Of a stretch of DNA of 64,000 bases, positions 32,948 through 40,948 are shown one piece after another. The stretch's first letter is position 1. Every line of letters begins with the position of its first letter. Where the stretch lies: NCBI RefSeq assembly GCF_018437505.1, contig NZ_CP072467.1:620001-684000 (forward strand), in the 5' to 3' direction. The notes beneath the pieces were generated by a model, which was not told the origin of the DNA, searched no databases, and saw nothing but the letters and a program-made list of their open reading frames with translations. Made by a program: the position numbers and the translations under genes. Origin of the DNA: Spiractinospora alimapuensis (lineage in GTDB: Bacteria; Actinomycetota; Actinomycetes; Streptosporangiales; Streptosporangiaceae).

Positions 32948-34198
32948 GTGGGAGCGGATGAGGAGCCGGTGACATCGGAGCTGGGCCCCGGGGGGCACGA
33001 GGCGGGCGGTCGCGGATATCGCCGGGTCGTCACGGCGATGACGGCGGCGGGGATCGCGACCTTCGCGCAGTTGTACGCGGTGCAGGCGGTGCTGCCCGGG
33101 CTGGCGGAGGGGTTCGACGCTTCAGCCTCCACGGTGGCGCTGACGGTGTCCTTCGCCACCGGTGGGCTCGCGATGTTCGTGCTGGTGTGGAGCGGGGCCG
33201 CGGACCGGTTCGGTCGGGTTCCCGTGATGACGACCGCGCTCGTCGTCTCCACCGTGCTCGGCCTGGTGGCGCCGATCGCGCCGGACATCACCACGCTCAT
33301 GGTGATCCGCGCGTTGCAGGGCGCGGCCCTGGGCGGAGTGCCCGCCGTCGCCATGGCCTATCTCGCCGAGGAGATCCACCCGGCCCACCTGGCACGTGTC
33401 GCCGGCCTCTACATCGCGGGCAACACGGTGGGTGGTATGAGCGGCCGGTTGGTCGCGGGAGCGGTCTCCGACGTGGGCGGATGGCGGTGGGGCATCGCGG
33501 CCGACTCCCTGCTGGCTCTGGTGGCGCTCATCGTCTATCTGGTGGCGGTTCCGCCGGCGGCGGGGTTCACCCCCCGGCAGAACCGACGCACCGACCGATC
33601 GGCGGGACGCGAGGGGCCCTCCACCCTGACCCGGTTGGTCGGCGCGTTCCGCGACCCCGGGATGATCGCGCTCTATCTGCAGGGGTTGCTCCTGATGGGC
33701 GCGTTCGTGACGATCTACAACTACCTCGGCTTCCACATGATGGCGCCGCCGTTCCTCCTCTCCCCCACCCTCGTGGCGTTCCTGTTCGTCGCCTACCTCG
33801 CGGGGACGGTGAGCTCCGCCGTGGTGGGGCGGGCGATCGAACGTCTGGGGCGCCATCGGGTGCTCGTCGGGTCGCTGGCGTTCATGCTCTGTGGGGTGCT
33901 GCTGCTCGTCATGCCCGCGTTCGCCGCGATCGCGGTGGGGCTGCTGGTGCTCACGTTCTTCTTCTTCGCCGTGCACACCACGGCCTCGGCCTGGGTGGGG
34001 CACCGGGCCGCGCCGGGGTCGCGTGCGCAGGCCGCCGGCCTGTACACCCTCGCCTACTACACCGGGTCCAGCGTCCTGGGGTGGGTCGGCGGCCTGTTCT
34101 ACGAGCACAGTGGCTGGACCGCTGTGGTCGGCTACGTGGTCGCGCTGTGCGTGGGGGCAGGGGTCGCCACCGTCGCGCTGCGTCCCCGACGGGGCTGA
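32948..34198 (+). CDS. MFS transporter (YnfM-like)
   Basis: A 416-residue protein with about 12 membrane segments. It shows AQLYAVQAVLPGLAEGFDAS at the first helix, the loop 2-3 motif GAADRFGRVPVM (motif A form), and WRWGIAADSLLALVALI in helix 6. The start may be GTG 32948 or GTG 32969, which follows a GAGGAG stretch at short distance. Members export sugars, drugs or arabinose-like compounds. No dedicated regulator adjoins; the convergent TipA-type gene is downstream. Confidence 0.83.
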   Translation: MGADEEPVTSELGPGGHEAGGRGYRRVVTAMTAAGIATFAQLYAVQAVLPGLAEGFDASASTVALTVSFATGGLAMFVLVWSGAADRFGRVPVMTTALVVSTVLGLVAPIAPDITTLMVIRALQGAALGGVPAVAMAYLAEEIHPAHLARVAGLYIAGNTVGGMSGRLVAGAVSDVGGWRWGIAADSLLALVALIVYLVAVPPAAGFTPRQNRRTDRSAGREGPSTLTRLVGAFRDPGMIALYLQGLLLMGAFVTIYNYLGFHMMAPPFLLSPTLVAFLFVAYLAGTVSSAVVGRAIERLGRHRVLVGSLAFMLCGVLLLVMPAFAAIAVGLLVLTFFFFAVHTTASAWVGHRAAPGSRAQAAGLYTLAYYTGSSVLGWVGGLFYEHSGWTAVVGYVVALCVGAGVATVALRPRRG

Positions 34199-34224
34199 CG
34201 TCCCGGCGGGCGTCGCGGAGGGCG

Positions 34225-34983
34225 TCAGGGGTGGGGGCGGGTGTGCGCGTAGAGCGCGTCGCGGACGAAGACCGCCCCCTCGCGGCTGTGGTAGGTGGCC
34301 CCGAACCGTGGGTCGTCGACGTAGGTGTCGCCCAGGCCGCGCAGCATCTGTGCCCAGCGTTCGTGGTCGTCCTCGGCGGTGGGGGTTCCGGGGATGCCGC
34401 GCAGCCACTCGACGTGTCGGGCGGCCATCTCCTGGGCGTCGTCCGACGTTGGGGACACTCCCGAGCGCCACACCGTGACCCAGTCGGCGACGAGGTCGTC
34501 GCGTTCGCGTTTCCACGCGACCTGTTCCGCGAGGGTCTTGGCGTGCCACCAGTCGTTGCTCACCCGGTACACGTCCTCGCCCCACCGCGCGATGACGTCG
34601 TCCTTGTAGGGGTCGTTGAACCCTTCGAGCAGCACGTCCATCCCGGGCTCGGTTCCCGCGAGGAGACAGTCCAGAGTGTGGCGCACGGTGCGCAGTTGTT
34701 CGTTGATCCGGTCGCGTTGGGCCTCGAGCGCGGAGATGTGGGCCCGCAGGCCGTCGCGCTCATCGACCTCTTCGGCGAGCACGTCGGCGATGGTGGCCAG
34801 CGGCATCCCCATCTGGCGCATCACCAGGACGCGCTGGAGCCGCGCGACGGCGGGGGCACCGTAGAAGCGGTACCCGTTGGCGCCCACGCGCGTGGGCGCG
34901 AGCAGCCCGATCCGGTCGTAGTAGCGCAGGGTGCGGGTGGTGATCCCCGCCCGGGTCGCCAACTCCTGGATCGTCCACTCCAT
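34225..34983 (-). CDS. MerR family regulator with TipAS antibiotic-recognition domain
   Basis: A 252-residue protein with an N-terminal MerR HTH (TIQELATRAGITTRTLRYYD), a long coiled coil (about residues 75-110) and a C-terminal TipAS-like four-helix domain. TipAL of Streptomyces captures thiopeptides through a Cys in that domain and then activates its promoter. Here the only Cys is in the coiled coil (TLDCLL), so covalent thiopeptide capture is unlikely and a non-covalent ligand is expected. It is the second gene after the DUF2268 protease gene, whose promoter has MerR-type form. Confidence 0.86.
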   Translation of the reverse strand: MEWTIQELATRAGITTRTLRYYDRIGLLAPTRVGANGYRFYGAPAVARLQRVLVMRQMGMPLATIADVLAEEVDERDGLRAHISALEAQRDRINEQLRTVRHTLDCLLAGTEPGMDVLLEGFNDPYKDDVIARWGEDVYRVSNDWWHAKTLAEQVAWKRERDDLVADWVTVWRSGVSPTSDDAQEMAARHVEWLRGIPGTPTAEDDHERWAQMLRGLGDTYVDDPRFGATYHSREGAVFVRDALYAHTRPHP

Positions 34984-35036
34984 CGGGTGCTCCTTCCTGG
35001 TGCCCCGCCGTCAGCGCCTCACCCGGGGCCGTGGAT

Positions 35037-35924
35037 TCATCGCAGGACCTCGAGCGCGGTGGCGATGACTGTCGCGCTGTCGGCGTGCAGGGCCTCGGCC
35101 GCAGACTGTCCGGTCTGCTTGAGGTAGGCGTCGACCAGCCGGTTGCCGACGGCGTAGCCGGCCCCGGTCGGCACTCCCACCGGGGTGACACCGAGACGTT
35201 CGGCGCTCGCGTCGCCGTGGACCCAGGCGGTGAAGTTCTCCATCCCGGTCACGCCCAGCCCCTCGATGACCCGAGCGAGGACCGCATCGTCCTCCAGGTG
35301 CGGCACCCCGATCGGGGTATAGCCCAGAGCGTCCCCGTAGAGCTGCCGGGCGAACGCGTCGGCCAACCCTTCACCCACGACCTGCTCCCCCACGGTGACC
35401 ACCGACGGGTCCCACACCACGCCGCCTGGACTGTACCGGAGGTTGTGGTGGAGTTCGTGCACGGCGTTGGGTTCGATCCGGTCCAGGTTGACCTCGTGGG
35501 GCCACAGGGTGATGTAAATGTACCCCGAGATCCCGCCGAACCCGACGAGGCCGCGAACGGTGTCCATGAAGTGGGTGTTCGCGGGGTCGCCGAGCGCGAG
35601 GAGCACCGTGATGTCGGGGGCGTCGAGGGCGGGGTTGGCCTCCGACAGCACGGCCAGGGCGTGGTCCATCGCGTGTTGGGTCCGGTCCCAGGCCTTCGCC
35701 TGCGCCAACTGGTCGAGGGCCTCCAGGCAGCGGTCCTCGTCCCGGTCGATCGGGAAGCCGAAGGTCTGGTGGTGCACGGCCACGAGGTCGACGTCGCCGG
35801 GCGCGTAGCGGTACATCCCGGCGATGGGTTCGAGCATGGTGCGCAGCTCGGCCGCACGGTCGGCGGTCGGGGCGCTCAGGACGCGCGTCATCGCGGTGTG
35901 GGTGTCGAGAACGTTGATCGTCAT
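35037..35924 (-). CDS. DUF2268 putative zinc protease
   Basis: A 295-residue protein with the zincin motif HELHH (in AVHELHHNLRYSPGG) and a later EGLADAFARQLYG helix that could give the third zinc ligand, the layout of DUF2268. No signal peptide is visible, so it would act in the cytosol. ATG 35924 follows directly on a MerR-type promoter. The TipA-type regulator gene lies 53 bases downstream, so the regulator probably controls this protease and itself. The substrate is unknown. Confidence 0.85.
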   Translation of the reverse strand: MTINVLDTHTAMTRVLSAPTADRAAELRTMLEPIAGMYRYAPGDVDLVAVHHQTFGFPIDRDEDRCLEALDQLAQAKAWDRTQHAMDHALAVLSEANPALDAPDITVLLALGDPANTHFMDTVRGLVGFGGISGYIYITLWPHEVNLDRIEPNAVHELHHNLRYSPGGVVWDPSVVTVGEQVVGEGLADAFARQLYGDALGYTPIGVPHLEDDAVLARVIEGLGVTGMENFTAWVHGDASAERLGVTPVGVPTGAGYAVGNRLVDAYLKQTGQSAAEALHADSATVIATALEVLR

Positions 35925-35942
35925 GTCGCCACACTGTAGGGA

Positions 35943-35957
35943 TTGACGTGGCGTCAA
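35943..35957 (-). promoter_or_regulatory. MerR-type promoter of the DUF2268/TipA operon
   Basis: On the minus strand a TTGACC -35 and a TACAGT -10 are separated by 19 bases, the long spacer of MerR-activated promoters. The spacer holds the palindrome TTGACG-CCA-CGTCAA given here. The ATG follows 12 bases after the -10, so the transcript has almost no leader. Confidence 0.68.
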
Positions 35958-35982
35958 GGTCAAACGGTAAACCAGCGGCAAC

Positions 35983-36372
35983 TCACCGCTGCCCGCTGGG
36001 TGCCCCCGCTTCGACCTCGGGGTCGCCTGCCGTCCGGTCGGCGGATCCCCGGTCGGCGAGGAGGCCGCGCCGGCGGACCCACATCTCGATGAGCACTGTC
36101 ACCAGCGGTGGGATCGACGCCAGGAGCGCGAGGCCGGTGACGAGGAGGGGCCAGCGCAGCTTCAGGGCGGCGATGAGGGTGATCGCCACATACAGCATGA
36201 ACGCGGCGCCGTGCAGCCATCCGAAGATCGTGACCCCGAGTTCGGTGGTCTCGGTGACGTTCTTGAGGAACATCCCGGCCAGGAGTCCCGCCCAGGTCGC
36301 CGCCTCCACGAAGGCGATGACGGCGAAGGCCCGTCCCACGGGGCTGAGGGGCTGCGACTGCGGAGTGGACAT
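35983..36372 (-). CDS. DUF3817 membrane protein
   Basis: A 129-residue protein with three hydrophobic segments. The features VGRAFAVIAFVEAATWAGLL, GWLHGAAFMLYVAITL and a C-terminal WVRRRGLL fit DUF3817, a small membrane family of unknown role often annotated YdzA-like. Start ATG 36372 is chosen over longer upstream frames. It follows no obvious operon partner. Confidence 0.82.
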   Translation of the reverse strand: MSTPQSQPLSPVGRAFAVIAFVEAATWAGLLAGMFLKNVTETTELGVTIFGWLHGAAFMLYVAITLIAALKLRWPLLVTGLALLASIPPLVTVLIEMWVRRRGLLADRGSADRTAGDPEVEAGAPSGQR

Positions 36373-36505
36373 GTGGTGCGGAATCCTTCGAGTGGTGGTG
36401 GGAGAGGGCGGTGCGCGCCGTGTCCGGTCGGTGGACACGGGTTCACCACGACCAGGGTATTCACCGATTTCCCACCCCTCCGTCCGCCCCGCCAAAGCGG
36501 GAGTG

Positions 36506-36535
36506 CCGGGGGCGACGTTGGCTCGTCGCCCCCGG
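36506..36535 (-). terminator. Terminator behind the beta-helix gene
   Basis: CCGGGGGCGAC and GTCGCCCCCGG form an 11-base stem with an 8-base loop, 33 bases after the minus-strand stop codon at 36569. Confidence 0.7.
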
Positions 36536-36568
36536 TCGTCCCTCAGCCATACCGGTCTGTCACGTCTG

Positions 36569-38287
36569 TCAGATCGGTGTGGTCTCGGCGAGTCCTCGGG
36601 GGTGTCGGGGCCCGGCGGCGGCCGTGATCTCGGCGAACCGGCGCGGGGGCTCCTGGTCGTCGTCGACGGTGGTGTTGTCCGCGAAGGTGACCCCCTCGGG
36701 GACCGCGTCGCTGCCCACGGGGTCGGCGTCCCAGAGGTTTCCTCGGTAGCTGACGTGGTCCAGGGGCGGGCTGACGTGGAGGACGGCGGTGTTGTCGGCG
36801 CGCAGGACGACGTTGTCCCGGAGGGTCACCCAGGCGGCGCCGTAGTCGGTGTAGAGCCCGAAGTTGTAGGGGGTGCGGGTGTCGGTGATGACGTTGCCCT
36901 CGATCACGGCGCCGGTGTCCCAGGAGTCTCCCTGTGGGCCGGAGAGGTAGACCCCGCCGCCGTCGGCGAGCACCCCCATGGAGCGGGTGACGTGGTTGTG
37001 GGTGATGCGGGTGCCGCGGGCCGGTCCGGCGACGATGCCGCAGTGGGGGACGTCGTCGACGTCGTTGTGGGCGATGACGGCGTCGGTGGTGCCGGTGACG
37101 CCCAGCGCGGGCGATCCCGGGTAGTCGCGCCCGATCCGGGTGACGCGGTTGTCCTCGACCACTGGGGCGCGCCCGCCCGTGATCCTGATGGCGGAGGCGG
37201 AGAGGGTGTCGAAGTCACAGCCACGGACGAGGAGTCCGGCGCCCCCGGTGACGCCCAGGGCGGTGGCGCCGATGCGGGTGAAGTGGCAGTCCTCGAACCG
37301 GACGTCTTCGCTGTCGTCCACGGTGACGCACGCGGGGACGTCGCGGGCCCGGGAGGGGTAGGTCACCCAGGCCACGTCCTCCTCGATCACCGCGGTCTCG
37401 ATGTCTCCCTCGCCGTCGTAGTAGCCGGTGCCGTGGTAGTGCAGGAACGACCTCTGGCGTGGCCAGGTGGCCTCGGCGAGCACGAGGCCAGTGAGGGTGA
37501 TGGCGCTCGCGCCGGAGATTCGCACCAGCGTGTCCAGGGACGGCGCCACGACGCGGGTGCGTCGGGGGTCCTCTCCCGGGTGGGGGCGGTAGTGCAGGAG
37601 GTGCTGGCCGGAGTGGGAACGGTCCAGAGCGAAGGTGCCGGGTTCGGTGAGGAAGGCGGGGTCGTTCTCGATCCGGGTCGGCAGGTCGAGTCCAGAGCCC
37701 TGGTATCCGTCCCAGGCGAAGTTGTAGAGCTCCTTCGCCCGGTCGAACTCCGGTTGCTCCATGGTGATGGTGGTGGTGTCGCCCTCCCGCGTGACGGAGG
37801 CGACCCGGGACCGCGCCTCGGTCCACGGGTAGACGCCACGGTGGACGAACTCCACCGAGCTCGGATCGTGCCACGACAGCGGGGCCGCGCTGTCGGTGAC
37901 ATAGCCCCGCTCCGTGCGGCGCGCGTCGCCGGGGAGGGCGTCGATCGTGGCGCGTTCGGCCCGGCGGCCGTCGACGTAGAGCTCGCGACAGTCCAGGTCA
38001 CCGACCTCCGCCTCCCAGACCCCGTCGAGCTCCCGCCACCCGGTGACCTCCCGGCCCCCGCTGAGCACCGCCGGCCCGTCCTCCGCGCGGAAGGAGAGGC
38101 CAGAGTCGGCCTCCGTGACGACGAGGGGTTCGGTGAGCGGGTAGGTTCCGGGCGCCAGCGTGACGACGGCGGGTCGGGTCGGGTCCCGCGCCGCGCGTTG
38201 GGCGCGCTCCGGGGTGGCGAACGGCTGGTCATGACTTCCCGGCCCGGTGTCGTCCCCGCCCGGCGCGACATGGAATTCGTTCGGCAT
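36569..38287 (-). CDS. Right-handed beta-helix protein, probable polysaccharide-active enzyme
   Basis: A 572-residue protein. It starts FHVAPGGDDTGPGSHDQPFAT, followed by ERAQRAARD, the usual opening of GH141-like and related parallel beta-helix proteins. Regular coils with ITGGRAPVVEDNRVTRIG-type repeats fill residues ~330-530. A middle insertion has several Trp and Tyr residues (SFLHYHGTGYYDGEGDIE) that could line a sugar site. There is no signal peptide, so it would act inside the cell or leave by another route. It is divergent from a TetR gene with a Cys4 tail. Substrate class is inferred only from the fold. Confidence 0.78.
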   Translation of the reverse strand: MPNEFHVAPGGDDTGPGSHDQPFATPERAQRAARDPTRPAVVTLAPGTYPLTEPLVVTEADSGLSFRAEDGPAVLSGGREVTGWRELDGVWEAEVGDLDCRELYVDGRRAERATIDALPGDARRTERGYVTDSAAPLSWHDPSSVEFVHRGVYPWTEARSRVASVTREGDTTTITMEQPEFDRAKELYNFAWDGYQGSGLDLPTRIENDPAFLTEPGTFALDRSHSGQHLLHYRPHPGEDPRRTRVVAPSLDTLVRISGASAITLTGLVLAEATWPRQRSFLHYHGTGYYDGEGDIETAVIEEDVAWVTYPSRARDVPACVTVDDSEDVRFEDCHFTRIGATALGVTGGAGLLVRGCDFDTLSASAIRITGGRAPVVEDNRVTRIGRDYPGSPALGVTGTTDAVIAHNDVDDVPHCGIVAGPARGTRITHNHVTRSMGVLADGGGVYLSGPQGDSWDTGAVIEGNVITDTRTPYNFGLYTDYGAAWVTLRDNVVLRADNTAVLHVSPPLDHVSYRGNLWDADPVGSDAVPEGVTFADNTTVDDDQEPPRRFAEITAAAGPRHPRGLAETTPI

Positions 38288-38338
38288 ACTTGTCCCCTGC
38301 TTCTCATCAACGATTCGAAACTGGTATACATCATAAAC

Positions 38339-39184
38339 ATGAAAGACGAGCGCCACGATCCGGATCTCGACGTCGAGCTGCTGTGGCGGCCCCGCCGGGG
38401 ACTGGACCTGGAACGAATCGTCCACGCTGCGGTCGAGGTGGCCGACGAGGACGGCCTCGAGGGCATGTCGATGCGGAAGGTGGCCGAGCGTCTGGGGTTC
38501 ACCCCCATGTCGCTCTACCGCCACGTCCCAGGGCGTGACCAGCTCATCGACCTGATGCTGGACGGGGCGATGGCGCGCCTGCCCGACCCCCCGACCGAGG
38601 GTGACTGGCGTTCCCGGCTCGAGACGTGCCTCACCCAGGGCTGGGAGCTCACCCGCCGTCATCCCTGGCTGGCCGAGGCGCGCGGCACGCGCCGCCTGCC
38701 GGGACCCAACACCGTCGCGCGCTACGAGCGCATGCTGGCCATCCTGGCCGACACCAGCCTTCCCCCCGCCGAGGTCATCGCGGCGCTCAACGTGGTGAGC
38801 CGCTTCGTGGACGCCGAGGCCACGGCGCTGCTGGAAGCGGCGCGGGCCGAGCGGGACGGCGGGGGCACCGACGAGGAATGGTGGGACGCGCGCCGCTCAC
38901 TGTTCGACCAGCTCGACGCCCACCCCACCATCACCGCCCTGTGGGAGGCCGGCGGCTGGGACGATCCGGTGGACACCTTCACCTTCGGCCTCGCCCGACT
39001 CCTCGACGGCCTCGAGGCCCGCATCAAGACCCACGAACAACTCCGTGACGAAATGCGTGATGAAAACTGTCGGGTGTGTGGCACACCCATCGACCAACCG
39101 GACTCCGGACGCCGTCGCCGCTACTGCTCCCGCGCGTGCCAACAGCGGGCCTACCGCCAGGGGCGTTCCGATCGGGAGCAGTGA
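38339..39184 (+). CDS. TetR family regulator with C-terminal Cys4 zinc-ribbon-like tail
   Basis: A 281-residue protein. The HTH is near residues 42-62 (SMRKVAERLGFTPMSLYRHV), followed by a TetR_C-type helical body. The last 38 residues hold Cys244-x2-Cys247 and Cys263-x3-Cys267 in a basic context (CRVCGTPIDQ, RRRRYCSRACQQRAYRQ), like a small zinc ribbon or knuckle, after an ordinary-length TetR core. The start has no ribosome site, so the mRNA may be leaderless. It faces the beta-helix gene across an AT-rich gap containing GTATAC. Confidence 0.87.
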   Translation: MKDERHDPDLDVELLWRPRRGLDLERIVHAAVEVADEDGLEGMSMRKVAERLGFTPMSLYRHVPGRDQLIDLMLDGAMARLPDPPTEGDWRSRLETCLTQGWELTRRHPWLAEARGTRRLPGPNTVARYERMLAILADTSLPPAEVIAALNVVSRFVDAEATALLEAARAERDGGGTDEEWWDARRSLFDQLDAHPTITALWEAGGWDDPVDTFTFGLARLLDGLEARIKTHEQLRDEMRDENCRVCGTPIDQPDSGRRRRYCSRACQQRAYRQGRSDREQ

Positions 39185-39188
39185 GGAC

Positions 39189-39230
39189 GGGCGGGGCCGC
39201 GCCGAGAACACGGCTCGTGCGCGGCCCGCC
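39189..39230. terminator. Two-way terminator between tetR and the ABC genes
   Basis: GGCCGCGC (39195-39202) pairs with GCGCGGCC (39219-39226), extended outward by GGCGG/CCGCC, in the 48-base gap between convergent genes. Confidence 0.6.
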
Positions 39231-39232
39231 GC

Positions 39233-40948
39233 TCACTCGGCGGTGGTGGAGGCCAGGGCGGAGGTCCAGAGCTCGGCGTAGCGACCGTCGCGGGACAGGA
39301 GTTCGTCGTGCGAGCCGACCTCGGCGACCCGGCCGCCGTCCAGGAACAGGATCTGGTCGGCCGACCGGACGGTGCGCAGCCGGTGGGCCACCACGACCAC
39401 GGTGCGGCCGGCGCTCAACCGCTCGATCCCCGCGTGCACCGCCGCCTCGTTCACGGGATCCAGCGCCGAGGTCACCTCGTCCAGCAGCACGATCGGCGCG
39501 TCCTTCACCATCGCTCGCGCGATCGACACGCGTTGGCGCTCCCCTCCCGACAGCTTCGCGCCGCCCTCGCCGACGTTCGTGTCCCACCCCTCGGGCAGAC
39601 GCTCGACCACTTCGTCGAGCCGTGCCGCCGCGGCGGCGGCGCGCACCTCGGCGTCACTCGCGTCCGGTCGGCCCAGGCGCACGTTCTCCTCGATCGTGCC
39701 GTCGAACAAGTAGACGTCCTGGAACACGATGGCGATCCGACCCACCAAGTCCTCGGTGGCGAGGGAGCGAACGTCAACGCCGCCCACCCGCACCGCGCCC
39801 GCGTCCACGTCGTGGAACCGCGCGAGCACCTGCAGCAGGGTGCTCTTCCCCGACCCGGACGGCCCGACCACCGCGAGGCGGTGCCCCTGGGGAACCGTCA
39901 GCGACACCGAGTCGAGCACGGTTCGGCCCCCGTGGGCGAAGGTGACGCCGTCGAACTCCACGTCGTGGCCGTCCGGGCGCGCCGGGTCGAGGGGTTCGGG
40001 CAGTGGGGGCACGGCCAACAGCGCGTCTAGGCGGACGAGTTCCGCCCGTGCCGCGCGCGTCTGCGCGCCGATGTCGGTGAGCGAGAGCAGGGGGTCGGCG
40101 CAGCGCGCCGCCAGGACCAGGATCGTCAGGAGTTCCGCCGCGCCGATGTTCCCGCCGAGCGCGAGGGACGCGCCGAGGACCAGCAGCGCGGTGAACACCG
40201 CCTGCACGGTGAGCGTGAGCCCCACCGCGCCGCGCACCGTACCCAGAACCTGGCGGCGGGAGGCGTGTTCGGCGTCGCGGAGCGCGTCGTCGAGCAGGCG
40301 GAACCGTTCGGTGGTGCGGCCGCCGGCCCGCAGCGCCGCCTGGGCACGCAGGAACTCCACGACACGATCGGTGGTCTCCTTGTCCCGTGCGTGGCGTTCG
40401 GCGTCGGCGGCGGCCGTGGTTCGCCCCGTCCACACCTGGATCGCCACGACGACGGGCGACGCGACCAGCGCCGCCACACCGAGCCGCCAGTCGTAGGCCA
40501 GCATCACCACGACGATCGTCAACGGTGTCACCCAGGCGGTGATGGCAGGGACGAGGAGGTGAGCGATCACGCTCATCGCTTGCAGGACGCCCTGGCTGGC
40601 CATGGTCGACACCTCGCCGACTCGGCCGGCGCCGTACCAGCCGATCGGAAGCCGGGCCAGATGGTCCCCGAGCCGGTGGTACACGCCGCGCAGCAGCGTG
40701 GTTCCGACGCGGAATCCGGAGAAGTCGCTGAGGTAGCGCAGGGCTGCGTACAGCGTGACCATGACGGCGAACGCGGCCAGCCAGGGTCCGGCGTCGCTGG
40801 GGGTGTCGCCCAACAGCGCGCGCAGCACGGGAACCAGCAGCGCGTAGGACGCGCCTTCGACGACCGCGGTGAGGGTCATCAGGGCGACGGTTCGGCGCAC
40901 CGGCCGGGCGTAGTCCCGCCCCAGGACGCGCAACAGCAGGGGGATCAT
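39233..40948 (-). CDS. ABC transporter, permease-ATPase fusion (IrtB/YbtQ-like)
   Basis: A 571-residue half transporter with six membrane helices in the first ~300 residues and an ATPase domain after it. Walker A is VGPSGSGKST, signature LSGGERQRVSIARAM, Walker B IVLLDEVTSALDP and the H-loop VVVAHRLRTV. The pairing with a second such fusion, overlapping by ATGA, matches IrtAB/YbtPQ-type heterodimers that move siderophores or related peptides. Direction of transport cannot be told from sequence, and no siderophore synthesis genes are in the window. Confidence 0.86.
   Translation of the reverse strand: MIPLLLRVLGRDYARPVRRTVALMTLTAVVEGASYALLVPVLRALLGDTPSDAGPWLAAFAVMVTLYAALRYLSDFSGFRVGTTLLRGVYHRLGDHLARLPIGWYGAGRVGEVSTMASQGVLQAMSVIAHLLVPAITAWVTPLTIVVVMLAYDWRLGVAALVASPVVVAIQVWTGRTTAAADAERHARDKETTDRVVEFLRAQAALRAGGRTTERFRLLDDALRDAEHASRRQVLGTVRGAVGLTLTVQAVFTALLVLGASLALGGNIGAAELLTILVLAARCADPLLSLTDIGAQTRAARAELVRLDALLAVPPLPEPLDPARPDGHDVEFDGVTFAHGGRTVLDSVSLTVPQGHRLAVVGPSGSGKSTLLQVLARFHDVDAGAVRVGGVDVRSLATEDLVGRIAIVFQDVYLFDGTIEENVRLGRPDASDAEVRAAAAAARLDEVVERLPEGWDTNVGEGGAKLSGGERQRVSIARAMVKDAPIVLLDEVTSALDPVNEAAVHAGIERLSAGRTVVVVAHRLRTVRSADQILFLDGGRVAEVGSHDELLSRDGRYAELWTSALASTTAE

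Noticed and set aside
32505-32972. 155-codon plus-strand frame in the 32.6-32.9 kb gap
   Set aside because: Ser/Arg/Pro-rich with no motif, no ribosome site, and overlaps both neighbouring genes.
36162-36495. Longer start for the DUF3817 protein
   Set aside because: The extra N-terminal residues are Arg/Pro/Thr-rich and not part of the family; ATG 36372 gives a normal length.
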